Of a stretch of DNA of 17,864 bases, positions 1 through 7,161 are shown in pieces (position 1 is the first letter of the stretch; the number at the start of each line of letters is the position of its first letter). Below the pieces are notes generated by a model. The model had not been told where the DNA came from. It was given only the letters and a program-made list of their open reading frames with translations, and did not search any database. Origin of the DNA: JBLHHI01 sp047614125 (GTDB taxonomy: Bacteria; Bacteroidota; Bacteroidia; NS11-12g; UBA9320); contig JBLHHI010000066.1 in assembly GCA_047614125.1 (NCBI GenBank), forward strand, positions 1-17,864, read 5' to 3'. The translations under genes and the position numbers were made by a program.

Positions 1-106
1 GTGTAAAGCGGACTTTTGTATATAAAACCCTATTAGCTTCGTTGAAATCAGTCGGTTTATAAACATAAACCTTCCTGTTTTCGCCTTACTACTTGGGTTC
101 TATACA

Positions 107-135
107 AATTTGAAAAGATTAATCGAACTCAGGTT
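107..135 (+). repeat. Dispersed 29-bp repeat, copy 1
   Basis: The 29 bases here match 16512-16540 in the same orientation with one mismatch (G at 112, T at 16517). The last 23 bases (113-135 against 16518-16540) are identical, starting AAAAGATTAATCG and ending CTCAGGTT. By a rough estimate, a 23-base exact match between two places in a window this size is very unlikely by chance (order 1e-6). Sequence on either side is not similar, so this is a short discrete element and not the edge of a longer duplication. Function unknown. Confidence 0.75.
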
Positions 136-228
136 TATATCTTATTTCGTCTTTGATTTTTATAAAGCCAAGTTCGGAAATGATTCTTTTTTGTTTTAGC
201 TTTACCCTCGTTACCGCTACAACATATC

Positions 229-236
229 TTGCTTTG
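229..236 (+). promoter_or_regulatory. Weak -7-like element before dgkA
   Basis: TTGCTTTG matches the Bacteroidota -7 consensus TANNTTTG at all but one position. No -33 TTTG was found at about 19 bases upstream. If real, transcription would start near 244, which supports the ATG at 281 over the in-frame GTG at 242. The string CTTTGCGCC (232-240) recurs at 1305-1313 upstream of the LuxC-like gene. Confidence 0.25.
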
Positions 237-280
237 CGCCTGTGGACAGAAAACCATACATCGAAAAATATTCCCGAAAT

Positions 281-637
281 ATGAAAAGATATCTGGATGC
301 CTTTGGTCATGCTTTTAACGGCATCGGGTATTTTATTCGAAATGAGCGAAATGCAAAAGTTCACTTAGGTTGTACGGTTGTGGCATGTACCGCCGGATGG
401 CTTTTCTCCGTCAACTTGTATGATTGGGCACTGATAATCAGTGCAATAACCATAGTGCTCATTGCGGAAATGTTCAATTCTACCATCGAAAAAACGCTGA
501 ATTTACTTCACCCAGAAAAAGCTGATGCTGTTAAAGTTATTAAAGACCTAGCCGCGGCGGCGGTGTTGATTGCCTCTTTTTATGCCGTTGCCATCGCCTT
601 CATTGTGTTTGGTCCACTGCTCTACCGTATTATTTAA
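281..637 (+). CDS. dgkA: Diacylglycerol kinase family protein (lipid/undecaprenol kinase)
   Basis: A 118-residue integral membrane kinase of the prokaryotic DgkA/undecaprenol kinase family, which phosphorylates diacylglycerol or undecaprenol with ATP at the inner membrane. The family core is present: E22 in the N-terminal surface helix (RNERNAK), then E63, N66 and E70 in AEMFNSTIE, and K88-D89 in the KDLAAAAVL helix. Three hydrophobic helices lie at about 30-46, 49-65 and 89-112. The Asp that usually follows in the NTAIExxxD motif is Asn74 here. The frame is open from a GTG at 242, but the ATG at 281 gives the usual family length (~120 residues) and starts at the amphipathic helix, so I use it. 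The 3' end overlaps the convergent YkuK-like gene by 8 bp. Substrate choice, as for many non-enterobacterial members, cannot be told from sequence. Confidence 0.88.
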   Translation: MKRYLDAFGHAFNGIGYFIRNERNAKVHLGCTVVACTAGWLFSVNLYDWALIISAITIVLIAEMFNSTIEKTLNLLHPEKADAVKVIKDLAAAAVLIASFYAVAIAFIVFGPLLYRII

Positions 638-1103
638 CCACCTTGTTTGCACAATAGGTACTTGCAAAAGCATCTGGCTTTGCCTTAAATGTATAGCCCA
701 TTCCAAGAATATAGCCCATGGCTTCTTTAAAAGCAACGTTCGATTTAAACTGAGGATCTGTATTAATATCAGCGTGAACTTCCAACTCCACTCGGTGCTT
801 ATCGAACAAAGGACACAACAAGTACGCCACCTCAATCGAATCGGCAACCTCTTTAATCATGCGCTCTTTGATGCTAAAGCTCTGATTGGATTTATACTTG
901 TTTAAAAAGATGTAGCCGCCCTTCCCTTCCCGCAAAAACACAATTGCCGTAGCAAACTCAACAATGTCGCCTTTTACCTGCGAATCGGTGCCTATGCAAA
1001 CTTTTATTCTGTGTTGCTTTAGTTCTTCGGTAAGCGAAGTATCTACTTCTTGATACAAAGGTTTTGTAAGTCGCTCTCCAGTTAGTTTACGCCATATTTT
1101 CAT
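630..1103 (-). CDS. YkuK-like RNase H-fold protein (DUF458)
   Basis: A 157-residue protein of the YkuK/DUF458 family, predicted to adopt an RNase H-like fold; I know of no established reaction for it. The likely acidic metal-binding set is visible: D40 in the strand motif VCIGTDSQ, acidic residues in the following helix (E79, E85), D111 in HADINTDP, and D144 in KPDAFASTYCANK, near the spacing of an RNase H DEDD set. The frame is open upstream to 1205, but the added 34 residues look non-conserved, and ATG 1103 begins the typical short N-terminus. It is convergent with dgkA; the two stops interlock in TTATTTAA (630-637). A nuclease role is inferred from the fold only. Confidence 0.75.
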   Translation of the reverse strand: MKIWRKLTGERLTKPLYQEVDTSLTEELKQHRIKVCIGTDSQVKGDIVEFATAIVFLREGKGGYIFLNKYKSNQSFSIKERMIKEVADSIEVAYLLCPLFDKHRVELEVHADINTDPQFKSNVAFKEAMGYILGMGYTFKAKPDAFASTYCANKVVK

Positions 1104-1194
1104 ACTCAAATATCTAAACAAAACACACCCGTTGTACTTTTTTGTTGTTAACATCGCGTAATCTTTAACTAATGTTTGATACCAGAGTTCAGTT

Positions 1195-1224
1195 GTTCTT
1201 GCCAAATTTAGCTGTTGGCAGAAC
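1195..1224. other. Bulged hairpin in divergent intergenic region
   Basis: GTTC-T-TGCCAA (1195-1205) can pair with TTGGCA-GAAC (1215-1224) across a 9-base loop: 10 base pairs with one bulged T. There is no T-run on either side, so it is not an obvious terminator. It lies between the divergent YkuK-like gene and the LuxC-like gene and could be an operator, or chance. Confidence 0.3.
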
Positions 1225-1324
1225 TAAATAGATGCCATGAATACAATTGGATTTCAACCATGGGATTGCGAAATATCCTTTCAATAACGTAGATTACTAA
1301 CGTACTTTGCGCCCTGTAACGGAT

Positions 1325-2329
1325 ATGCAACTAACAGAACGTAAAAAAATATTACTGGACCTTGGCCTCCGATTGGATCCTACACATTCGGATTGGCCCA
1401 TATTGATGGAACGAGCACGTGAAAAAAATGGTTGGTTTACTCCTACCAATGTTACCATGGCGCTGAATACATGGAGCAAGGCCTTAGTGGAATCAGAAAT
1501 TGACCGATGGTTGAAGGATGCGCCAACGGAGGTTAAAAGTGTCAAAACCGTTGGAATTGTAATGGCTGGAAATCTCCCGATGGTTGGCTTGCACGATTTG
1601 ATCTCGGTGCTGGCTGCAGGGCATAATGCACACATTAAGCTATCGTCGGATGATGACGTATTAATGAAACACGCAATCATGACCGTTCAGCAGCGCTCAA
1701 TGGAAACGGATCAAAGCTTTGAAATTGTAGATAAATTGCATGGCATTGATGCGGTAATAGCCACTGGCAGCAACAATACTGCGCGTTATTTCGAATATTA
1801 TTTTAGAAACATTCCAAAAATAATTCGTAAAAACCGAACGGGAATTGCCGTATTAAGGGGCGATGAAAGCAAAGAAGAGTTGACTGACTTGGCCGACGAC
1901 ATATTCTCTTATTTTGGACTTGGATGTAGGAATGTTTCACAAATTTTTGTGCCTAAAAACATGGATCTTGTGCGCATGATCGATTGTTTTGAGAAGTACG
2001 AAGGCCATCAACATCATCATAAATACGCGAATAATTACACCTATCACAAGGCCATTTTTTTAATGAACTTAAATGTGCATCTCGACAATGGATTTCTTTT
2101 GATAAAGGAATCAAATGACTTACATGCGCCGTTAAGTTGTTTGTTTTATCATAAATACGATGACCTTTCTGAGGTTGTCGACTTTATTGCACGAAGAAAA
2201 GACGAAATCCAAGTTGTCGCATCCAATGTGCCAGCGATGGGAGATGTTGCTCTAGGCAGAACCCAACAACCCCAATTAACTGATTACGCCGACGGTGTTA
2301 ACACCTTGCGGTTCATGCAAAACTTATAG
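1325..2329 (+). CDS. LuxC-like acyl-CoA reductase
   Basis: A 334-residue member of the LuxC fatty acyl-CoA/acyl reductase family (aldehyde dehydrogenase superfamily), which reduces acyl thioesters to aldehydes with NADPH through an acyl-cysteine. The predicted catalytic Cys201 sits in FGLGCRNVSQIFVP, the most conserved stretch of the family. The upstream segment KTVGIVMAGNLPMVGLHD and the ATGSNNTAR motif match the nucleotide-binding half. The frame can start at TTG 1307, but ATG 1325 is the better start. There are no luxD or luxE partners; stand-alone copies are common in non-luminous Bacteroidota, often near serC/serA or a ferredoxin gene, neither of which is here. The physiological acyl substrate is unknown. 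An element resembling a -7 box, TACTTTGC, lies at 1303-1310. purC begins 78 bp downstream with its own probable promoter. Confidence 0.85.
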   Translation: MQLTERKKILLDLGLRLDPTHSDWPILMERAREKNGWFTPTNVTMALNTWSKALVESEIDRWLKDAPTEVKSVKTVGIVMAGNLPMVGLHDLISVLAAGHNAHIKLSSDDDVLMKHAIMTVQQRSMETDQSFEIVDKLHGIDAVIATGSNNTARYFEYYFRNIPKIIRKNRTGIAVLRGDESKEELTDLADDIFSYFGLGCRNVSQIFVPKNMDLVRMIDCFEKYEGHQHHHKYANNYTYHKAIFLMNLNVHLDNGFLLIKESNDLHAPLSCLFYHKYDDLSEVVDFIARRKDEIQVVASNVPAMGDVALGRTQQPQLTDYADGVNTLRFMQNL

Positions 2330-2357
2330 ACAATTTGTAAAAAAAACAGCAATATCT

Positions 2358-2387
2358 ATTGCCGTTACAATCGATGTCATACTTTTG
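2358..2387 (+). promoter_or_regulatory. Probable purC promoter (Bacteroidota type)
   Basis: TACTTTTG at 2380-2387 matches the -7 consensus TANNTTTG exactly. ATTG at 2358-2361 lies 18 bases upstream as a partial -33 element (consensus TTTG). Predicted start near 2394 would leave about 14 bases of leader before purC. Confidence 0.5.
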
Positions 2388-2407
2388 AATTTAGAAGACG
2401 AAGAAAA

Positions 2408-3364
2408 ATGGAATCACTGGTTTCAACCAATTATTTTTTCAAAGGTCAGAAGGATTTTTATCGAGGAAAGGTGCGCGACGTTTACAACGTGCAAGGTACG
2501 CTCTTGGTAATGGTGGCTTCTGATCGAATTTCAGCCTTCGACCAGGTGCTCCCTCACTCTATACCATATAAAGGTCAGGTTCTCAATCAAATTGCTTCTA
2601 CCTTTCTTGAAGACACCAAAGATTTAATTCCAAATTGGAAGTTAGCGGAACCAGATCCACACGTTACGGTTGGTTTACGTTGCGCACCATTTCCAATCGA
2701 AATGGTGGTACGTGGTTACCTCGCTGGGCACGCTTGGCGATTGTATCGAGATGGAGGCAGGGAGATATGCGGAGTGCGATTGCCCGAAGGTTTAAAGGAG
2801 AACGACAAGCTTCCAGAACCGATCATTACGCCAACTACGAAGGCAAAAACAGGCCATGATACCGACATATCGTTGATCGAATTACGCGAACATAAAATTC
2901 TTAAAAAACGACAATTAGAAACCATCGTTGATTACAGCCTAGCTTTGTTTAAAGCCGGCAGTGAAAAAGCCGATAGCCGAAACTTGATCTTGGTTGACAC
3001 CAAATACGAGTTTGGCTTACACAACGATAAGGTGCTCTTAATTGATGAAATTCATACACCCGACAGCAGTCGTTATTTTTATCAAGACACCTACCAAAGC
3101 ATCCAAGAGAAGGATCAGCAGCAACGACAGCTCTCCAAAGAATTTGTACGCAAGTGGTTGATGGATCACGGCTTTCAGGGCAAAGAAGGGGATCTTGTGC
3201 CTGAGATGACCGAAGAATTTATACTAAGTGTATCCGAACGATACATTGAACTGTATCAGCAAATAACCGGTAAGGCTTTCGAAAAAAGGGATTACTCAGA
3301 CATTAACTCGAGTATTGAAACAAATGTCAACAGCTTTGTTTCCGACTACCTTCAAACAATGTAA
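2408..3364 (+). CDS. purC: Phosphoribosylaminoimidazole-succinocarboxamide synthase
   Basis: SAICAR synthetase, 318 residues: joins CAIR and L-aspartate with ATP in de novo purine synthesis, in the cytoplasm. Family motifs run in order: the glycine-rich ATP-binding start YRGKVRDVY (18-26), the strongly conserved DRISAFD (39-45), VRGYLAGHAW (101-110), TPTTKA (141-146), LVDTKYEFG (195-203), and DEIHTPDSSRYF (213-224). The length is that of the longer bacterial/yeast-type enzyme (~300 residues), not the ~240-residue E. coli form. In GYLAGHAW, His replaces the more usual Ser; this is a moderate change and the motif is otherwise intact. The secreted NHL protein starts 21 bp after the stop and may be partly co-transcribed. 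No purine operon partners are in the window. Confidence 0.97.
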   Translation: MESLVSTNYFFKGQKDFYRGKVRDVYNVQGTLLVMVASDRISAFDQVLPHSIPYKGQVLNQIASTFLEDTKDLIPNWKLAEPDPHVTVGLRCAPFPIEMVVRGYLAGHAWRLYRDGGREICGVRLPEGLKENDKLPEPIITPTTKAKTGHDTDISLIELREHKILKKRQLETIVDYSLALFKAGSEKADSRNLILVDTKYEFGLHNDKVLLIDEIHTPDSSRYFYQDTYQSIQEKDQQQRQLSKEFVRKWLMDHGFQGKEGDLVPEMTEEFILSVSERYIELYQQITGKAFEKRDYSDINSSIETNVNSFVSDYLQTM

Positions 3365-3384
3365 ACCTCAAAATTATTTTATTA

Positions 3385-5046
3385 ATGAATGCTATAAAAA
3401 CATTAACACTCTTCGGTATATTAATGATCGGAACATCGGTATTGGCTCAAACCGTTACCACCTTTGCTGGAAAAGTTAACGATGATTACACCTCTAATCT
3501 AAGCAATTCGGACGTAGATAAGGCCAATGCATATTTCTACTATCCAGAAGGAATTTGCTGGGATGGCAACGGAAAGATGTACATCGCTGAAAAAAATAAG
3601 ATTCGAATGATGGATGGTTCCACCGTTCGAAATAGAAGTGGTAAGTTGGGTGATCCAACTTTTTCGCATGGATATAACAATGGAACTGGAAATGCCGCCG
3701 CGTACTTCGCTCCTTCTGGCTTAGTGTCGGATGATGATGACAATATTTACATCGTAGACAGTGAGAATCACTGCATTCGAAAGATGGCACCGTTCGTAAA
3801 TGCCGGTAATGGTCAAATTGTAACAACTTTTGCCGGATCCACCAGCAGCAACGACAACGATCATAAAGATGGTACTGGAACCAGCGCCCGCTTCGACAGT
3901 CCAAAGGGAATTGCAATGGATGCTAATGGGAATATGTACGTTACCGATTACTTTAACGATTGCATTCGAAAAATTACTCCAGCAGGTGTTGTAACTACAC
4001 TGGCAGGAAAGCCTGGGGTTTCTGGAAGCGACGATGGAACGGGTGGTGTAAATTGCACCTTTAATGGCCCATACGGCATTGCGATTCTTGATGCAAATAC
4101 CTTAATTATTACAGATAAAGGCAACTCAAGCATTCGAAAGGTCAACATGACTTCGGGTTCAACCACCACCATTTGCGGAAAACTTGGTCAAGGAGATGGC
4201 ACGTATGCGCAAGCTGGTTTTCGAGCACCACAAGGTTTGGCCGTGGTAGATGGTTTGGTGTACATCGCAGATGCAAATCGAGTACGACTTCTGGATTTAA
4301 CCAACGAAACCGTTTCAACCTTTGCGGGCAGCGCTTCAGCGGTTGGAACAACAGACGGAAATGGTCCAGATGCAAAGTTTGTGACATTAAGCTCCATTGC
4401 TTACGACGGAAATAATGCACTATACGTTACGGATACCGAAGGATTTGGTTCCTATAATAATGTTATCCGAAAGATTACTATTGACAATTTAGCACCGGTT
4501 GCCGATTTTACTGCGACGAAAACGATTCTGGTTATTGATCAAGAATCTACCTTAACCGACATTTCAGGTGGAAAGGAAGCTACTTCGCGTAAGTGGACCA
4601 TTGTTGACAAGGCTTCTGGATCTGCTGCCAATGTTACTATTGTAAGTGGCGACCTAAACGCAAGTGAAAACATAACGGTTAAGTTTAAGTCCACCGGTTT
4701 TTACACCGTTACCTTAGAAGTTACAAACGAATTTGGCACCAACAAAAAAGAGGTGATTTCGTACTTTAACGTGAGTACTACAGGTTCTGTAGCCAGCTTA
4801 TCGGGATTCGATGTAAACGTTTATCCAAACCCGAGCACTGACGTCATCCATATTTCATCAACCACTGTGGCATTAGAGCAGGCTTCTATAAGCTTGATAA
4901 ATGCAATGGGGCAAGAGATGTATGCACAAAAAGAAATTAACGGAAATGAACATTCAATAAACGTACGTGAATTTGCCCCCGGAATTTACTTTTTACACAT
5001 CAAATCGGAAAAAATATCTGGATTGCAACGCGTGATTATTCAATAA
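3385..5046 (+). CDS. Secreted NHL-propeller / PKD / T9SS-sorted protein
   Basis: A 553-residue exported protein. Signal peptide at about 1-21 (hydrophobic core LTLFGILMIG, cleavage probably after VLA or AQ). Six NHL repeats form a predicted six-bladed beta-propeller, with blade cores near 52-76, 109-134, 173-197, 228-252, 281-303 and 336-363; each carries the pattern P-x-G-[IL]-x-x-D-x-x-G-x-[LIM]-Y-[VI]-[AT]-D followed by IRK[IM]. A PKD-like domain follows (370-463, begins APVADFTA), then a type A T9SS sorting domain (475-553, VYPNPSTDVIHI ... PGIYFLHI ... RVIIQ) that directs secretion across the outer membrane and usually surface anchoring. Many similar proteins are known in the phylum; the binding target is unknown. 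It ends at a strong terminator. Confidence 0.9.
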   Translation: MNAIKTLTLFGILMIGTSVLAQTVTTFAGKVNDDYTSNLSNSDVDKANAYFYYPEGICWDGNGKMYIAEKNKIRMMDGSTVRNRSGKLGDPTFSHGYNNGTGNAAAYFAPSGLVSDDDDNIYIVDSENHCIRKMAPFVNAGNGQIVTTFAGSTSSNDNDHKDGTGTSARFDSPKGIAMDANGNMYVTDYFNDCIRKITPAGVVTTLAGKPGVSGSDDGTGGVNCTFNGPYGIAILDANTLIITDKGNSSIRKVNMTSGSTTTICGKLGQGDGTYAQAGFRAPQGLAVVDGLVYIADANRVRLLDLTNETVSTFAGSASAVGTTDGNGPDAKFVTLSSIAYDGNNALYVTDTEGFGSYNNVIRKITIDNLAPVADFTATKTILVIDQESTLTDISGGKEATSRKWTIVDKASGSAANVTIVSGDLNASENITVKFKSTGFYTVTLEVTNEFGTNKKEVISYFNVSTTGSVASLSGFDVNVYPNPSTDVIHISSTTVALEQASISLINAMGQEMYAQKEINGNEHSINVREFAPGIYFLHIKSEKISGLQRVIIQ

Positions 5047-5057
5047 CCGTTGAGCAA

Positions 5058-5098
5058 AACAATAAAAAGTCGAGGATTAGCCTCGACTTTTTATTGTT
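5058..5098. terminator. Strong rho-independent terminator
   Basis: Perfect 18-bp inverted repeat: AACAATAAAAAGTCGAGG at 5058-5075 and its complement at 5081-5098, loop ATTAG (5076-5080). The G+C part of the stem (GTCGAGG/CCTCGAC) is followed by TTTTT, and preceded by AAAAA, so it could work in both directions. It starts 11 bases after the stop of the NHL/T9SS gene and is the only clear terminator hairpin in the window. Confidence 0.92.
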
Positions 5099-5208
5099 CA
5101 TTAAACTTATAATCAGAGCCTTATGCTTTCATTAGTCCGCATTTAATGCTTTCACAAGTGCATATGTAGGTAATAAATAATAATATAGTTTTATCCAAAT
5201 ATAAAGTA

Positions 5209-5293
5209 TAATTTTGCGGCGAGTTTTGGCTGGACGGGTACTCAAGGCGTGGTAATCGTTCGAAGTCGGAAAAACCGTATTTAGAACATTATT
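5209..5293 (+). promoter_or_regulatory. Promoter -7 element and GC-richer leader of the RNA helicase
   Basis: TAATTTTG at 5209-5216 matches the -7 consensus TANNTTTG exactly; no TTTG is seen at the usual -33 spacing. Sequence changes from very AT-rich before the element to clearly GC-richer just after it (about 5217-5270), where a transcript leader of roughly 70 bases would lie before the ATG at 5294. Leaders of CsdA/DeaD-type helicase mRNAs are regulatory in some bacteria. A regulatory role here is inference. Confidence 0.45.
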
Positions 5294-7144
5294 ATGATAA
5301 CATTTGAGCAACTCGGCTTGCAAGAGGAAATCTTGCGTGCTGTAACAGAATTGGGTTTTGTAAACCCAACACAAATCCAAGAACAATCCATCCCACAAAT
5401 TCTTGAAAACCAAACCGATGTACTTGCCTTAGCGCAAACCGGTACAGGTAAGACTGCGGCATTTGGACTGCCCCTTATTCAAAAAACCGATCCAAAAAAT
5501 CGAACCATTCAGGCCATCATTCTCTGCCCTACACGAGAACTTTGTCGGCAAATTTCTGGCGACCTAGAGCAATATGCCAAATACAGACCCGGCATTGCCT
5601 TGCAGTCTGTTTATGGTGGAGCCAGCATTATGGATCAAATTCGTTCGTTGGAACGCGGTGCGCACATTGTAATTGGAACTCCAGGAAGGGTAGTTGATTT
5701 AATAAACCGAAGAAAGCTTAAGTTGGAAGACATCAAGATGTTGGTGTTGGATGAAGCAGATGAGATGTTAAACATGGGCTTTAAAGATGATTTAGACTTC
5801 ATCTTAGGCGCTACACCCGCAGATCGTCAAACGCTATTATTTTCGGCCACCATGCCAAAAGAGGTATTTCGTATTGCGCGAAAATACATGGACAATCCGA
5901 TTGAAATAGCTGCCGATAAGGTGAACCAAAGTGCGGAAAACATCAAACACAGCTACTACTTGGTTAATGCACGTACTCGTTTCGAAGCATTGCGAAGAAT
6001 CGCGGATTTAAACCCCGATGTATACGGTATTGTTTTCTGCCGAACGCGAAAAGAAACGCAAGATGTTGCCGACAAGCTCATCAAAGGAGGATACAGTGCA
6101 GATGCATTGCACGGTGATTTATCTCAGGCACAGCGCGATCATGTTATGAAGCGTTTTAGAAGCAGACATTTACAAATCTTGGTTGCAACAGATGTTGCTG
6201 CTCGAGGTATTGATGTAAACGATATTACGCACGTTATTAATTACAATCTTCCGGATGAGTTGGAAGCCTACATTCACCGAAGCGGCCGTACGGCAAGAGC
6301 GGGTAAAGAAGGAGAATCCATTGTTTTAATAACAGGCCGCGACAAGTCTAAAATTCGACAGCTCGAAAAGAAAATAAACGGTACGTTTACTCAGAAACAA
6401 ATTCCAAATGGTCCAGAAATTTGCGCTGCGCAGTTGGCCAAAATGGTGGATGATCTTAAGAATGTTGAAGTAGACGAATCCGGCATTGCTGAGTTTCTTC
6501 CAGAAATTGAAGCTCAATTGTTGGATTTATCGAAAGAAGAATTGATCAAGCGCTTTATGTCGGATGCATTTAACCGATTTGCCTTGTATTACAAAAACAC
6601 CTCGGACATTAACGTATCTGAAAATGATTCAAGCCGAGGACGAGATCGCGGCGATCGAGACAGTGGGCGTGGAAGAGATCGAGATCGCGGAGATCGTTCT
6701 GATCGTTCTGATCGTTCAGATCGTTCAGATCGCAGTAGCAGTAGCAGTAGCAGTAGCAGTAGAAGCTCTGACAACTATGAAGATCGATATAACACCGGCA
6801 ATCGCTCGCAGCGAAGAAGCAGTGGTAACGTTAACTTTTCTCGCTACTTCATCAACTTAGGTAAAAAGGACGAATTAAGTGCACAACGTTTAATGGGCTT
6901 CATCAATGAGCAAAGCTCGTTAAATGGTGTAACCATCGGGCGGATTGAGATCATGAAAACTTTTTCGTTCTTCGAAATTGACAAGAGCTTCGACAATGCT
7001 TTAATGGCTGATTTGAATTCGAAAGAATTTAGAGGACGTAAGGCTGCCATCGAACAAGCGAATCTAGAAGACAAGAAGAACATGAACTTCAGCAAGAGAG
7101 ATAAAGACAAGAAAAAGAAAAGTGGTGAGCGAAACAGGTATTAA
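5294..7144 (+). CDS. deaD: DEAD-box RNA helicase, CsdA/DeaD-like, with RS/RGD tract and DbpA-type RNA-binding domain
   Basis: A 616-residue ATP-dependent RNA helicase, expected to act in ribosome assembly, mRNA turnover and cold adaptation. Motifs in order: Q motif (21-37), AQTGTGKT (47-54, Walker A), PTREL (79-83), GG (108-109), TPGR (129-132), DEAD (153-156), SAT (184-186), HGD (273-275), TDVAARGID (299-307), HRSGRTAR (328-335). A dimerisation-like helical segment follows (about 385-435), then a low-complexity tract rich in Arg, Asp and Ser (447-492) containing four DRS units and nine consecutive serines. A DbpA/CsdA-type RNA-binding domain follows (about 513-590, SRYFINLGKKDELS), then a basic tail. 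The tract between core and RNA-binding domain is repetitive at DNA level too. The gene is convergent with HMG-CoA lyase, 17 bp between stops. The symbol is by family; the number of paralogues in the genome is unknown. Confidence 0.93.
   Translation: MITFEQLGLQEEILRAVTELGFVNPTQIQEQSIPQILENQTDVLALAQTGTGKTAAFGLPLIQKTDPKNRTIQAIILCPTRELCRQISGDLEQYAKYRPGIALQSVYGGASIMDQIRSLERGAHIVIGTPGRVVDLINRRKLKLEDIKMLVLDEADEMLNMGFKDDLDFILGATPADRQTLLFSATMPKEVFRIARKYMDNPIEIAADKVNQSAENIKHSYYLVNARTRFEALRRIADLNPDVYGIVFCRTRKETQDVADKLIKGGYSADALHGDLSQAQRDHVMKRFRSRHLQILVATDVAARGIDVNDITHVINYNLPDELEAYIHRSGRTARAGKEGESIVLITGRDKSKIRQLEKKINGTFTQKQIPNGPEICAAQLAKMVDDLKNVEVDESGIAEFLPEIEAQLLDLSKEELIKRFMSDAFNRFALYYKNTSDINVSENDSSRGRDRGDRDSGRGRDRDRGDRSDRSDRSDRSDRSSSSSSSSSRSSDNYEDRYNTGNRSQRRSSGNVNFSRYFINLGKKDELSAQRLMGFINEQSSLNGVTIGRIEIMKTFSFFEIDKSFDNALMADLNSKEFRGRKAAIEQANLEDKKNMNFSKRDKDKKKKSGERNRY
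6692..6763 (+). repeat. In-gene short tandem repeats (DRS and poly-Ser)
   Basis: Four 9-bp units GATCGTTC[TA] at 6692-6727 encode DRS x4. After GATCGC, a 6-bp unit AGTAGC repeats four times plus AGT (6734-6760), encoding nine serines. Both unit lengths are multiples of three, so slippage would change the length of the linker without breaking the reading frame. Confidence 0.9.
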
Positions 7145-7161
7145 CAACCTGCTTCCTTCTC

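Larger units (their letters stand above)
1..280. other. Intergenic region upstream of dgkA
   Basis: No confident gene. It holds copy 1 of the dispersed repeat (107-135) and an 8-bp inverted repeat ATAAACCT (65-72) / AGGTTTAT (131-138) around it, which in AT-rich DNA could be chance. On the minus strand an ATG at 66-64, preceded by AGGAAGG four bases upstream, opens a 22-codon frame (begins MFINRLISTKLIGFY) that runs off the window edge. It could be the start of a divergent gene, but it is too short to judge. A minus-strand open frame ending at 119 (last residues KPEFD) is lysine-rich and mostly intergenic; I could not recognise it and do not call it a gene. Confidence 0.4.

Noticed and set aside
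107..135. tRNA fragment or att core, because the minus strand reads GAGTTCGATTAATC, like a T-loop
   Set aside because: The bases on either side cannot pair as a T-stem, and no acceptor or anticodon arm is found nearby.
242..280. GTG start at 242 for dgkA
   Set aside because: It adds 13 charged residues not typical of the family, lies at or before the likely transcript start, and ATG 281 gives the usual length.
570..905. 111-residue plus-strand open frame opposite the YkuK-like gene
   Set aside because: Overlaps two well-supported genes; Cys/Ile-rich composition with no family motif.
1104..1205. Longer start of the YkuK-like gene at 1205
   Set aside because: The 34 extra residues look non-conserved and overlap the intergenic hairpin; ATG 1103 suits the family.
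1325..2329. Bioluminescence operon
   Set aside because: Only the reductase is present; no luxA, luxB, luxD or luxE-like genes nearby.
3494..3916. 140-residue minus-strand open frame
   Set aside because: Antisense to NHL repeats; His/Cys/Arg-rich composition typical of a shadow frame.
5058..5098. CRISPR-like or IS terminal repeat
   Set aside because: A single palindrome with a G+C core and T-tract right after a stop codon is a terminator; no repeat array or transposase is present.
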